Part shown: positions 18,419 through 27,293 of the stretch, piece by piece | How positions within the stretch are numbered: the stretch's first letter is position 1 | Layout: every line of letters starts with the position of its first letter | Notes under the pieces: model-generated | What the model was told of the DNA's origin: nothing | The model's database searches: none | The model's input: the letters and a program-made list of their open reading frames with translations, nothing else | Made by a program: the position numbers and the translations under genes | DNA from: an uncultured Colwellia sp. | GTDB lineage: Bacteria > Pseudomonadota > Gammaproteobacteria > Enterobacterales > Alteromonadaceae | DNA: 64,000 nucleotides | Reading direction: 5' to 3' | Assembly (NCBI GenBank): GCA_913058145.1 | Contig: CAJXQM010000001.1 | Location: 186,001 to 250,000 of the forward strand

Positions 18419-20006
18419 CACTAGAATACCTCATATACTCTTTACCTGCTTACTAACGTTGTTAGTGACTATGTTTTTGAGTAACGCATCTATAGCGCAA
18501 ACATTTGATCACCAAATGACCTCTTTTCCTCTGTTAGGTCAGCATGATTTTGTTGAGTGTCAAGATTGTCATATCAATGGTCAGTTCAAAGGAACACCAT
18601 CAGAGTGTCAGTTGTGTCATGGCAATGCTGGTATGATTGAAGCGAGTCAGAAGCCATCCGATCATATGCGAACTAATGACCGTTGTAGCGATTGTCATTT
18701 GTCAGTTAATTGGAGTGCGATCCCACGTTTTGAACATCAATCGGCACAAGGACAATGCACAACTTGTCATAATGATGTGATCAGCGAAGGTAAGGGTAAT
18801 GAACACATTCTTACCAGCCAAAATTGTGAATCTTGTCATCTAGACAACAACTGGCAATCTGTTATCAACGTCGACCATTTAGAGGTAATAGGGAGTTGCA
18901 CAAGTTGTCATAATAATACTGTTACTGAGGGTAAACCGGCGGATCATTTTCCAACCATTAAAGAGTGCGATGATTGTCATACATCGATCGCATGGTTACC
19001 TGCTACGTTTGATCATACAGAAGTAACACAAGCGTGTAGCTCCTGTCATAACAGTACCTTTGCAACCGGAAAAAATACCTCTCATATTGTTTCTACTGCT
19101 GTTTGCGAAGCCTGCCATACCACGTTAGCATGGGAACCCGTACTTAGAGTTGATCACGAAAATGTAATAGGTTCATGTGTAAACTGCCATGACGGTAATA
19201 CTGCCACAGGTAAAGATACACAACATATTCTCTCAACAACCGCATGTGAAGCATGCCATTCAAGCACAACGTGGTCTCCTGAATTTCAGGTTGATCATGA
19301 CAATGTCTTAGGCTCATGTACAACGTGTCATAATGGCAATATTGCGACAGGCAAACCAGGTGATCATTTAGTGACTACGTTAGAGTGTGATTTTTGCCAT
19401 ATAAACAATGCTTGGTTACCTGCCACGTTTGACCACAGTGATGTCAGTAATAATTGCAGTAGTTGTCATGATGGTAATACGGCAACAGGTAAAGATACAC
19501 AGCATATTTTGTCCACACAAACTTGTGAAGCATGTCACTCGCCATTAACTTGGTCGCCGGTAATAACAACCGATCATAATAATGTTTTAGGCTCCTGCAG
19601 CAGTTGTCATAATGGTAATATTGCGACAGGAACTGATAATGGTCACTTCATTACGTCACTTGAGTGCGATAGCTGTCACAGTATACAAAATTGGAATTTT
19701 AGTAATTACGTTCATAGTGGTAGTTATCCAGGTGAGCATAGAACGCCACTAGATTGTGTTGATTGTCATACCAATAATAATGAAATAATCTCTTGGAAAT
19801 TTCCTTCTTATGCGCCAGATTGTGCAGGTTGTCATGCTAACGATTATGAAGCGGATGAACATGACAAGACAGGAAACATTTTTTATAACGTTTCCGAGCT
19901 AAGGGATTGTGCTGGAGCTTGTCATGAATATACAGACAGCTCTTTGAGCACTATTAAAAAGATTCGTAATAGTGAGCATCGTGTTAGTGATAGTGAGTTT
20001 GACTAA
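18408..20006 (+). CDS. Secreted multihaem cytochrome c, 19 CXXCH plus one CX3CH motif
   Basis: The chosen start MIFNTRIPHILFTCLLTLLV gives a signal peptide ending SNASIAQ; the open frame extends upstream to 18324, but that part lies inside the previous gene. It overlaps that gene by 11 bases. Nineteen CXXCH motifs were counted, plus CAGACH near the C-terminus, a CX3CH variant. The central part repeats a two-haem unit, DHxxVxGSCxxCHxGxxATGKxxxHxxxTxxCExCHxxxxW, at least five times. This unit differs from the three-haem unit of the upstream cytochrome. Likely partner in the same electron chain. Confidence 0.88.
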   Translation: MIFNTRIPHILFTCLLTLLVTMFLSNASIAQTFDHQMTSFPLLGQHDFVECQDCHINGQFKGTPSECQLCHGNAGMIEASQKPSDHMRTNDRCSDCHLSVNWSAIPRFEHQSAQGQCTTCHNDVISEGKGNEHILTSQNCESCHLDNNWQSVINVDHLEVIGSCTSCHNNTVTEGKPADHFPTIKECDDCHTSIAWLPATFDHTEVTQACSSCHNSTFATGKNTSHIVSTAVCEACHTTLAWEPVLRVDHENVIGSCVNCHDGNTATGKDTQHILSTTACEACHSSTTWSPEFQVDHDNVLGSCTTCHNGNIATGKPGDHLVTTLECDFCHINNAWLPATFDHSDVSNNCSSCHDGNTATGKDTQHILSTQTCEACHSPLTWSPVITTDHNNVLGSCSSCHNGNIATGTDNGHFITSLECDSCHSIQNWNFSNYVHSGSYPGEHRTPLDCVDCHTNNNEIISWKFPSYAPDCAGCHANDYEADEHDKTGNIFYNVSELRDCAGACHEYTDSSLSTIKKIRNSEHRVSDSEFD

Positions 20007-21742
20007 TGAAAAAATTTAAAAAGGTTATCACCATTATTGGGCTAGTTTCTGCTCATATGTATTGTGTTTCTAGTTACGCTATAGAGCAAGATCCTGCGAC
20101 AGACTTACAATTAAAAGCACCTCAATCATTAATATTATTTGAACAGGCTAAAGAAGCCCTTACGGATAAAAATTATCCGTTAGCGACAACGTTACTAACC
20201 CGTTTATATCAACAAGGTAGTGACAGCGAACAGCAGTTTGCTTTGGAGTTTTTAGGTGTGTCTCGTGAGAAAAAAGGTCAGTTGGCTTTTGCTAAGCAGG
20301 CTTATCAGTTGTTTTTAGAAAACTACCCTGAGGTTGATACCGCACCTAGAGTAAAAATGAGATTAAACAACTTAATTGGCATTCAAACGTTAAGTGAAAA
20401 TAGAAGTTTTAAAGAAAATAAAAAAGGTCGTAAGCGCCGTTCATCTTCTTACCTTAGAGGCAGTTTTGCAACCGATTATCGCCAAGCATTGTTAGTTGAT
20501 AATCTGGGTAATAGCCGCGATACCTTATCACTAGCTAATTTTGATCTGGATGCAAAAGGACATGCGGAGTTAGATGATTATAATGTAGGCTTTCGTGTTT
20601 CATTAGGACACTACCAAGATTTATTACCCGATTCAGATAAAACCAATGAACAAATTAGATACTTGAATTTTTCTGCTAACAGTGAAGATAACTTATACCA
20701 GTTAAAAATAGGCCGGCAACGTAGTCGAGGAAAAGGTGTTTTTGGTCGATTTGATGGTGTTATTTTAAGTAGTGAGTTTATCACTGATATGCAAGTTAAT
20801 GTTGTTGCTGGTTATCCTGTTTCCTCATCTAAAGTAACAACGTTAGACCCAGAGCGACAATTTTATGGGCTAAGTATTGATGTTGACAATAGTTGGCAAG
20901 ATATTGATTTTAGTGTTTTCTTGTTTGAACAATCCATCAATGACTTAACTGATAGGAGAGCTGTGGGTGGAGAGCTCAGTTATTTTAAAGATGCTGTTTC
21001 AGTCTTCTCTTTAGTTGATTATGATATTTTCTTTAATGAATTAAATGCTTTATTATTTTCGGGGAGTTACAGTACTGAATCTGATCAACGTTACTCTTGG
21101 TCACTTAACTACCGTAAAAATCCTTATGTTGGCACACGCAATGCGCTTATTGGCCAAAGTGTTGATAGTTTTACTGAATTACAAAACTTATTTATAAATG
21201 ATGAAGAAATATTGGATTTAGCGTTAGATAGAACTTTAACCAGTAAAACGGCATCATTACAATTTTTTCAACCAATTAATGAACGTTATGATGTGAGTGC
21301 TAGTATTACATGGATGGACTTAGCGAGTGCGCCTGAGTCGGGTGGAGTGCCTGCTATTTCAGAAAGTGGAGGGCAGTATTACACTAATACCTATTTGTCA
21401 GTAAGAAACCTTTATAGTGATCATGATACCAACAGTTTTGGTTTTCGTTATTCAGATTTATCACAGTCACAGGTTTATTCACTTTATGCAACAAGCCGAT
21501 ATCGTTTTAATAATGGAATTTCTATCACCCCTAAATTAAGATTTGATACCCGTAATAATGAGAACGGTACGAGTCAACAAAGTATCTCACCTACGTTTAG
21601 AATGCAATATCAAAGTCGAAAGCATTATATCTATGGTGATTTTGGTGGAATTTTCTATAATACAGAGTCGACGCTTTTTCCTGCTCAAAAAACGTCGATT
21701 TACTTTTTATATCTAGGATACCGTTACTATTTTGGTAGTTGA
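20006..21742 (+). CDS. Outer-membrane beta-barrel protein with N-terminal TPR-like segment
   Basis: A 578-residue protein with a signal peptide (MKKFKKVITIIGLVSAHMYC, cut near SSYA). Residues about 35-125 look like TPR helices (ILFEQAKEALTDKNYPLATTLLTRLYQ; LEFLGVSREKKGQLAFAKQAY). The rest alternates short polar and aromatic strands and ends in YLGYRYYFGS, an aromatic C-terminus typical of outer-membrane barrels. Its ATG overlaps the stop of the preceding cytochrome gene by one base, so they are translationally coupled. By analogy with MtrB-type porins it could house a cytochrome across the outer membrane, but no MtrB motif is recognised. Confidence 0.7.
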   Translation: MKKFKKVITIIGLVSAHMYCVSSYAIEQDPATDLQLKAPQSLILFEQAKEALTDKNYPLATTLLTRLYQQGSDSEQQFALEFLGVSREKKGQLAFAKQAYQLFLENYPEVDTAPRVKMRLNNLIGIQTLSENRSFKENKKGRKRRSSSYLRGSFATDYRQALLVDNLGNSRDTLSLANFDLDAKGHAELDDYNVGFRVSLGHYQDLLPDSDKTNEQIRYLNFSANSEDNLYQLKIGRQRSRGKGVFGRFDGVILSSEFITDMQVNVVAGYPVSSSKVTTLDPERQFYGLSIDVDNSWQDIDFSVFLFEQSINDLTDRRAVGGELSYFKDAVSVFSLVDYDIFFNELNALLFSGSYSTESDQRYSWSLNYRKNPYVGTRNALIGQSVDSFTELQNLFINDEEILDLALDRTLTSKTASLQFFQPINERYDVSASITWMDLASAPESGGVPAISESGGQYYTNTYLSVRNLYSDHDTNSFGFRYSDLSQSQVYSLYATSRYRFNNGISITPKLRFDTRNNENGTSQQSISPTFRMQYQSRKHYIYGDFGGIFYNTESTLFPAQKTSIYFLYLGYRYYFGS

Positions 21743-21778
21743 TCCTATGGTATATGGGAATAAGCTATTCACTAGCGT

Positions 21779-22450
21779 CTATTTGCTATAGATATACACG
21801 CCAGCAAGTAGATCTTTAAATTTACGTTCCATTTTTTGATTAACGATAGGATCACTTTCTTGATTGTTGTTATGAGGTGAAGATAATCGGAAAAATGTAT
21901 GTTTTTCTCCTTGATGCACAGCGACTAAAATTGTTTTTTTCTCACCTTTAAAGGTAAATAGCTCAAGCTTTTGTTTTTGTTTAGTCACAAGTGTCGTTGC
22001 TTTAGGTGACGAATCGGGTGTTAAGCCAGATTTACTCTGCCAAATACTTAATACCGCCTCTAAAGTAACTTGACCATTCATTCTAATAATAGCTAATTCA
22101 TAAAGGTTATTTTTATTGTCTTTACCATTAAATTTAAACGTAGCACTCGCAATACTTGTTTTATTTTTCTGTAATTGCCAACCATTCATGTCAGGCATAA
22201 TCAAAAAATTTGATATTGGCTCAGCATTTCTTTTTACAGACGGGGTGGTTTTTTGCTGTACAGCTGAATTAATAGGTGGTTTTATCCACCAATTAGGTTG
22301 AGCGATAGATTTCATTGAACTAAATTTATCATTGCTTTTAATGACTGAGTGTAGCTGTTTGCTCTCACTAGTCTCATTATTTTTTATAATGATGACAGTC
22401 GTTATCAATACTATAATGGCTACGGTAACTACTTTACTTTTTAATGACAT
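21779..22450 (-). CDS. Membrane-anchored protein of unknown function
   Basis: A 223-residue protein with one N-terminal transmembrane segment (VVTVAIIVLITTVIII) and a polar periplasmic part containing IMPDMNGWQLQKN and ATFKFNGKDNKNNLYELAIIRMNGQVTLE. The family is not recognised. It is the last gene of the minus-strand operon; the preceding ankyrin gene ends seven bases before it starts, and AGGAAT precedes its ATG. It converges with the barrel gene at 21742. Confidence 0.6.
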   Translation of the reverse strand: MSLKSKVVTVAIIVLITTVIIIKNNETSESKQLHSVIKSNDKFSSMKSIAQPNWWIKPPINSAVQQKTTPSVKRNAEPISNFLIMPDMNGWQLQKNKTSIASATFKFNGKDNKNNLYELAIIRMNGQVTLEAVLSIWQSKSGLTPDSSPKATTLVTKQKQKLELFTFKGEKKTILVAVHQGEKHTFFRLSSPHNNNQESDPIVNQKMERKFKDLLAGVYIYSK

Positions 22451-22457
22451 AACATTC

Positions 22458-24491
22458 CTAGTACTTTTTCAAAAGGGGTAAAATATCAGCTTTAGATTTT
22501 GCTAAATAAAAAGAATTTTCACCTTGATTGTTTTTTCTTTTGGGATTGGCTCCTGCGTCTAATAAGTATTTTACACATGAGGCACAATTACTTTTAATGG
22601 CTAACATTAATGGGGTAAAGCTATTGTTATTTCTTTGTTTAATATCGAGTGTTTCTCCATGTTTAGCTTGGTGATTAAAATGTAGTATTATTTTTAAAAT
22701 AGCCGGTTTACCTTGCGCAGCAAATAACAAAGCACTGTTAGCATTTGCTGTTTGTTTTTGTGCATTTGCACCGGCGGCTAATAATAATGTTACACAATCC
22801 TGGCAATCTTTAATTACAGCACGCATTAGCGGGGTATAACCTGAATTGTCAGCTTGTTCAATGTCACTTTTAGCATAAAGCAGCGCATTGATTAACTTAC
22901 TATTAGCGAAATCTGCGGCATACCATAAAGCACTACGGCCAGTGTCATTTCTCAAGTTAACATCAAGATCCATTGATAGCAGAAGGGTTGTTATATTTGT
23001 CAAATTTAATTCACTGGCTAGCAGTAAATATGAACGCTGCTGGTTATCTCGCCTGTTATCGGGAGGAATTACTCTAACAATTTCTTGAAAGGCATCTTCT
23101 TTTTTAAACTTAATAGCAAACCACAAAGGTGTTTCTTCTATTGGCCACTTTTGTAAAGTTTGTTCATTGGCGAGTAAGAGTAACTTTTTGAGCAATCGTA
23201 AATCATTATGGTTGATCGCGCTAACAAATAAATTACTGAGTTGCTTTTGCTCATTAGTTGTTAAGTTATTTACTGTTTTATTTGAATAAGTAAGCAACTC
23301 TATGGCGAGTTTGCTTTGCTCTTGATTGATAGCAATACTGATCGCATTATCCTTTTGAGGGTTTTCTTGCCATGCGCTATGTTTTAATCTTAGTAGTTCA
23401 TTAATAAGTAAAGGCTGCTTTTGTGCAACCGCAATGTTAAGTATGGGCCAAGCAAAATAGGGGCTTTTTTTATTCGTTGCTTGTAATTTTAGTGTTTGTA
23501 TTTTGTGACTTAAGGTTGCTTCAGCTTGCTTGCGATTAGTTTGTTTATCCTGAGATGATTTGAGTACTAACGTTAAACCTAATGCATTAGCATAATTTAA
23601 TGCACTTTTACCCTTTAAATCTGTTGTTGTTAGAACAGCTCCTTGGTTAATAAGTTGTTGAGCCATAGATTTGTTTTTTGCCATCACGGCTAAAATTAAC
23701 GGTGTTTCTTTTTTTAAGTTTACTACATTGATATCTGCTGTGTGTCTGATTAACATGCTAGCTGCTTGATAAATATTATTTTGTAGCGCGATATGCAGCG
23801 CGGTATTGCCAGCATTATCTAGGTTGTTAAATTGATGATTGCTATTTTGGCTTTTTATCGTTTTTATGATCCAAAGAGATATCTCTAGTTGTTGACTCTT
23901 TAGCGCGGTCATGAGTGGGGTGTTTTTTGAAATGATATGAGGCGTAAGCGTAAGTCTTGCCCCTTGCTGACATAGTTTAATAACGTTGGTTAATGATCCG
24001 CTTTTAATCGCTTTGATCAACTTTTTTTGTAATTGTTTTGACGTAATTAAACCGTTATTACTTATGAATAGAGAATCATAAAGTTGCTTTGCTTTACTAT
24101 TTCCTTGATTGTTAGATAACGCTAATAATAATTTAGCTTTATCTAAGTTTTTTGTTAATTCTCTACCTTGAGCATAAAGGGATCCAATTAAATAACTGGC
24201 TTTTTTATTTGATTTTGATGCTTTTAGCAACCAATATTCAGCTTTTTTTGTTGATTTTTTGACTGAATTACCTTGTAAATACAACAAGGCAAGTTGATAT
24301 TGTGCTTGGCTATTTCCTTCTTCAGCTAACGTTATTATATCAGGAAGGGCTTGCTGGTATTGGCCGGTAAGCAATAGTTGTTTAATTGAAATAGGTAAAT
24401 TGTTTTTTTGAGGGAGTTCTTTAGCAAAAACGCTAGTAATAGCACTTATTAATAGGATAAAAAATAATGTTTTCAATCTATTTAACGCCAT
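22458..24491 (-). CDS. Secreted Sel1/ankyrin repeat protein
   Basis: A 677-residue protein with a signal peptide (FFILLISAITSVFAKE). Residues about 40-130 look like Sel1-type repeats (AEEGNSQAQYQLALLYLQGN; ASYLIGSLYAQGRELTKNLDKAKLLL). Ankyrin repeats follow in two groups, about 180-310 (NAGNTALHIALQNNIYQAASMLI) and 480-670 (NSGYTPLMRAVIKDCQDCVTLLLAAGAN; TPLMLAIKSNCASCVKYLLDAGAN). It is probably a periplasmic scaffold. Its start overlaps the end of the ferredoxin/FAD gene by 14 bases, so expression is coupled. Partner unknown. Confidence 0.8.
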   Translation of the reverse strand: MALNRLKTLFFILLISAITSVFAKELPQKNNLPISIKQLLLTGQYQQALPDIITLAEEGNSQAQYQLALLYLQGNSVKKSTKKAEYWLLKASKSNKKASYLIGSLYAQGRELTKNLDKAKLLLALSNNQGNSKAKQLYDSLFISNNGLITSKQLQKKLIKAIKSGSLTNVIKLCQQGARLTLTPHIISKNTPLMTALKSQQLEISLWIIKTIKSQNSNHQFNNLDNAGNTALHIALQNNIYQAASMLIRHTADINVVNLKKETPLILAVMAKNKSMAQQLINQGAVLTTTDLKGKSALNYANALGLTLVLKSSQDKQTNRKQAEATLSHKIQTLKLQATNKKSPYFAWPILNIAVAQKQPLLINELLRLKHSAWQENPQKDNAISIAINQEQSKLAIELLTYSNKTVNNLTTNEQKQLSNLFVSAINHNDLRLLKKLLLLANEQTLQKWPIEETPLWFAIKFKKEDAFQEIVRVIPPDNRRDNQQRSYLLLASELNLTNITTLLLSMDLDVNLRNDTGRSALWYAADFANSKLINALLYAKSDIEQADNSGYTPLMRAVIKDCQDCVTLLLAAGANAQKQTANANSALLFAAQGKPAILKIILHFNHQAKHGETLDIKQRNNNSFTPLMLAIKSNCASCVKYLLDAGANPKRKNNQGENSFYLAKSKADILPLLKKY

Positions 24492-25797
24492 ATTTGGTTG
24501 CCACCATAATACCTGTTCTTTTCAAAAAAGGTGTGGGTAATACACCACCAGCACAGACAATTACTACGCTATTTTCTATCGTCTTTATCTCATTTTCAAT
24601 CGTTAATTGTACATTGTTTTTACTGATACTATTAACTTTTGAGCTCATATATAACTGTAATTGACCACAAGCGACTAGTGCCTCTACTCTTGCTCTGTTT
24701 TTAGCTTTTGCTCGATTAAAACTATCGCTTCGATAAGAAATACTGACACGACAACGGCCTAATTCGGCAATACTACACGCGGCTTCTAGCGCGCTATCAC
24801 CACCACCTACAATAAGTACATCTTCATTTTGGTACTGCTCAGCATCAATGAGTCGGTAAACAACTTTTGACTGTTCTTCACCTTCTACGCCTAATTTTCT
24901 TGGCGTTCCTCGTCTGCCTATCGCTAATAAAATGCTTTTGGTTTTGTAGACTCTCTCACTACTCGTTAAGTTTAGGTAACCTTTTTCATCGGTAGTAATA
25001 TCTAACATGGTTTCATTTTGATTTATTTTTAAGTCATGTTTTTTTATAAGTTCTAACCAAAACGTGAGTAATTTTTCTTTTGAGACTTCACCAAACTTAA
25101 CTTTACCAACAATGGGCATATGAGCGGGGGAGGTCATTACTAGTTTGCCTCGAGGAAAGTGACTGACTGTGCCGCCAGCAACATCTTGATCAATTGCGAC
25201 TATATTAAGCTGTTTCTCTTTAGCACCAAGCATGGCACTTAATCCTGCGGGACCCGCCCCTACGATAACGCAATCTACTATTGAAGGGTCAAGTTTTGGT
25301 TGTTTAGCAACATAGCTAGCAATTGAATCTATGGATTGTCGCCCTTGTTCAATGGAATTTTTTATCAATCCCATACCGCCCAGTTCGCCAGCAATGTATA
25401 TTCCTGGAATATTGGTTTGAAAATCTGGTGTTAACTCGGGAATATCAACCCCACGTTTTTCACTACCAAAAACCAAGGTGATTGCATTTTGCGGGCAAGA
25501 CGTTTTACAAGCACCGTGGCCGATACAATTGGCTGGATTAACTAAATAAGCATGCCGGTCAATCAGTCCTAACACATTTTGCTCAGGGCAAGCGCTGATA
25601 CAAGAAGCGCAGCCTAAACATTTTAGTGGGTCGATGATGGGGTGCAAACTAGCAGGCTCGGTTAAGCCATCAATTTTAGCTTGTGCTAGAAAATCTTTAC
25701 TGATGCGATGCTGTTTTTTTCGTTTATATAAATAAAAGGTGAGTATAAGTAACAATGGTGTTGTATAAATAAATAAAATAGTGAGTTCATTGGTCAT
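24478..25797 (-). CDS. Membrane-anchored ferredoxin/FAD-dependent pyridine nucleotide oxidoreductase
   Basis: A 439-residue fusion. One N-terminal transmembrane helix (LTILFIYTTPLLLILTFYLY) anchors it. Two 4Fe-4S motifs follow, CLGCASCISACP and CIGHGACKTSCP (about residues 59-104). A thioredoxin-reductase-like module comes next, with FAD motif VGAGPAGLSAMLGA (about 183), NAD(P) motif VGGGDSALEAACSIAE, and the C-terminal VIVCAGGVLPTPFLKRTGI. No redox-active CxxC of thioredoxin reductase is seen, so it likely moves electrons between NAD(P)H and a ferredoxin or quinone-linked partner. It may feed the diiron enzyme of its own operon or the cytochrome operon opposite. Confidence 0.8.
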   Translation of the reverse strand: MTNELTILFIYTTPLLLILTFYLYKRKKQHRISKDFLAQAKIDGLTEPASLHPIIDPLKCLGCASCISACPEQNVLGLIDRHAYLVNPANCIGHGACKTSCPQNAITLVFGSEKRGVDIPELTPDFQTNIPGIYIAGELGGMGLIKNSIEQGRQSIDSIASYVAKQPKLDPSIVDCVIVGAGPAGLSAMLGAKEKQLNIVAIDQDVAGGTVSHFPRGKLVMTSPAHMPIVGKVKFGEVSKEKLLTFWLELIKKHDLKINQNETMLDITTDEKGYLNLTSSERVYKTKSILLAIGRRGTPRKLGVEGEEQSKVVYRLIDAEQYQNEDVLIVGGGDSALEAACSIAELGRCRVSISYRSDSFNRAKAKNRARVEALVACGQLQLYMSSKVNSISKNNVQLTIENEIKTIENSVVIVCAGGVLPTPFLKRTGIMVATKYGVK

Positions 25798-25842
25798 AAC
25801 GTTGCCTTTTGTTCACTAACCGAAAAGATAAGGTTAACGTTT

Positions 25843-26493
25843 TTACTTTACTAATTTTCGTTCAACCTTATGGATTAAGGATTCAACATCTGTTTTTCTG
25901 TATTCATCTGCTGCATAGATAACAGGGGAGTTTTTGGCAATCAGCAAATGTTGCATTGCTTTATTGTATTGATGCTCATCATACAATAATTCACCATAAA
26001 AGTAATTTGTATCTATACTGTTAGGATTTAATAATAGTGCCTTCTCTAAAAATTTTTTTGCGTCGTCATCATCGCCAAAACTAATCGGCCAACCAGGCAC
26101 TTTATGATAGAGAGTGCCAAGGCTAGTGTAAGCCGATCCGGCTAATACATTGCCATTTATGGAAATTGCCTTTTCTAATGATTTTTTTGCATCCTTGACT
26201 AAAGATAACGCCCCAAAACCTCCTTTAACACCGGCAAAGCTTGATTGAATTATACCTCTCCATGCCCATACTTCCGCTTTATGGGGAAAATTATGGGTAA
26301 AAGCAATTGATTGTTTATCAAGTTGTTTAAATGCTTGCTCTTGTTCATCGCCGCTTAACGTGTAGTTTACAATTCCCCATTGTTGGTGAAGTGCTTGCAG
26401 TGATGTTGTAAAATTTTTTTCAACTGTTTGCCCAATGCTAATAGCAGTGAAAAAATAGGCTAATAACACGGTGTATTTAGTTAAAAAGTTCAT
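25843..26493 (-). CDS. Exported TPR-like protein
   Basis: A 216-residue protein with an N-terminal signal sequence (VLLAYFFTAISIGQT). Two or three TPR-like helix pairs are visible (AEVWAWRGIIQSSFAG; AKKFLEKALLLNPNSIDTNYFYGELLYDEHQYNKAMQHLLIAKN). It resembles the TRAP-type T-component and other periplasmic TPR adaptors. No catalytic motif. It follows the SDR gene by two bases, and AAGGAAAATAAC precedes its ATG. Confidence 0.65.
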   Translation of the reverse strand: MNFLTKYTVLLAYFFTAISIGQTVEKNFTTSLQALHQQWGIVNYTLSGDEQEQAFKQLDKQSIAFTHNFPHKAEVWAWRGIIQSSFAGVKGGFGALSLVKDAKKSLEKAISINGNVLAGSAYTSLGTLYHKVPGWPISFGDDDDAKKFLEKALLLNPNSIDTNYFYGELLYDEHQYNKAMQHLLIAKNSPVIYAADEYRKTDVESLIHKVERKLVK

Positions 26494-26495
26494 TG

Positions 26496-27293
26496 TTATT
26501 TTCCTTCTGTAAATTTTAAAATAGTAGACAGGTTTTTCTTTATGGATGAATCAACTAGTTCAGGGAGTAGCCCATTTATCCTGGCAAATAATTTCTCTGG
26601 CCAACCAATAGACTTTCTATCACTTTTGCTTTGAAGTAAGGTCATTAATGATTTAGCGACTAGTTCAGGTGGATCTGTTTTGCTATTCATCGCCTTATTC
26701 ATGGCAACCGCTTCAGGGCTATTACTGTCAGTATTTGTCGCTCTTGGTGCTAAATAACACACCCTAACATCACTGTTAGAGAGTTCTCTATTTAATGATT
26801 CAGTAAACCCTCTTAGACCAAATTTACTCGCACAATAAACGCTATAGCCAGGAAAGCCTATTGCGCCTAAAGCTGACCCAATGTTAACCACAGTTGCTTT
26901 ACAGAAACTCTTCGTTTGTAAGAAGTCATAAGTGAACTGCATCGTAGCTATAAGATTTACATTGATGATTTCACTAATTTCATGCTCCGCCAAGTTACTA
27001 AACTTATTGAATGAAGAAACACCTGCATTATTAATTAACAAGGATACAGGCGCTGATAAAAAAGCGTATTTAAGTATAGTGGCTCTGTCATCAGCGTTTG
27101 TAATATCACCCACAACAATTTTATGGGGTGCAGCACCATTAACGCAAGGAAGCTGTTCACGTAAAGCTGAAAGTTTTAGCTCATTTCTACCGTGTAGAAC
27201 AAGTGAATAACCTTTACTGGCTAATTCGAACGCAATGGCTTTGCCAATACCGCCAGTAGCGCCTGTTAATAGGCATTTAGGTGATGTTTTCAT
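26496..27293 (-). CDS. Short-chain dehydrogenase/reductase
   Basis: A 265-residue classical SDR. The cofactor motif TGATGGIGKAIAFELASKGY is at the N-terminus; the arginine in HGRNELKL suggests NADPH preference. NNAG appears in LLINNAGVSSF, and the catalytic YxxxK in GYSVYCASKFGLRGF, with an upstream serine in NIGSALG. Its start overlaps the diiron-enzyme gene by 17 bases. It probably reduces a keto or aldehyde product made by the neighbouring enzymes. Confidence 0.88.
   Translation of the reverse strand: MKTSPKCLLTGATGGIGKAIAFELASKGYSLVLHGRNELKLSALREQLPCVNGAAPHKIVVGDITNADDRATILKYAFLSAPVSLLINNAGVSSFNKFSNLAEHEISEIINVNLIATMQFTYDFLQTKSFCKATVVNIGSALGAIGFPGYSVYCASKFGLRGFTESLNRELSNSDVRVCYLAPRATNTDSNSPEAVAMNKAMNSKTDPPELVAKSLMTLLQSKSDRKSIGWPEKLFARINGLLPELVDSSIKKNLSTILKFTEGK

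Noticed and set aside
16679-20006. Cytochrome repeats as a DNA-level tandem repeat or CRISPR-like array
   Set aside because: The periodicity follows the protein haem motifs and codons vary between units; no spacer-repeat structure.
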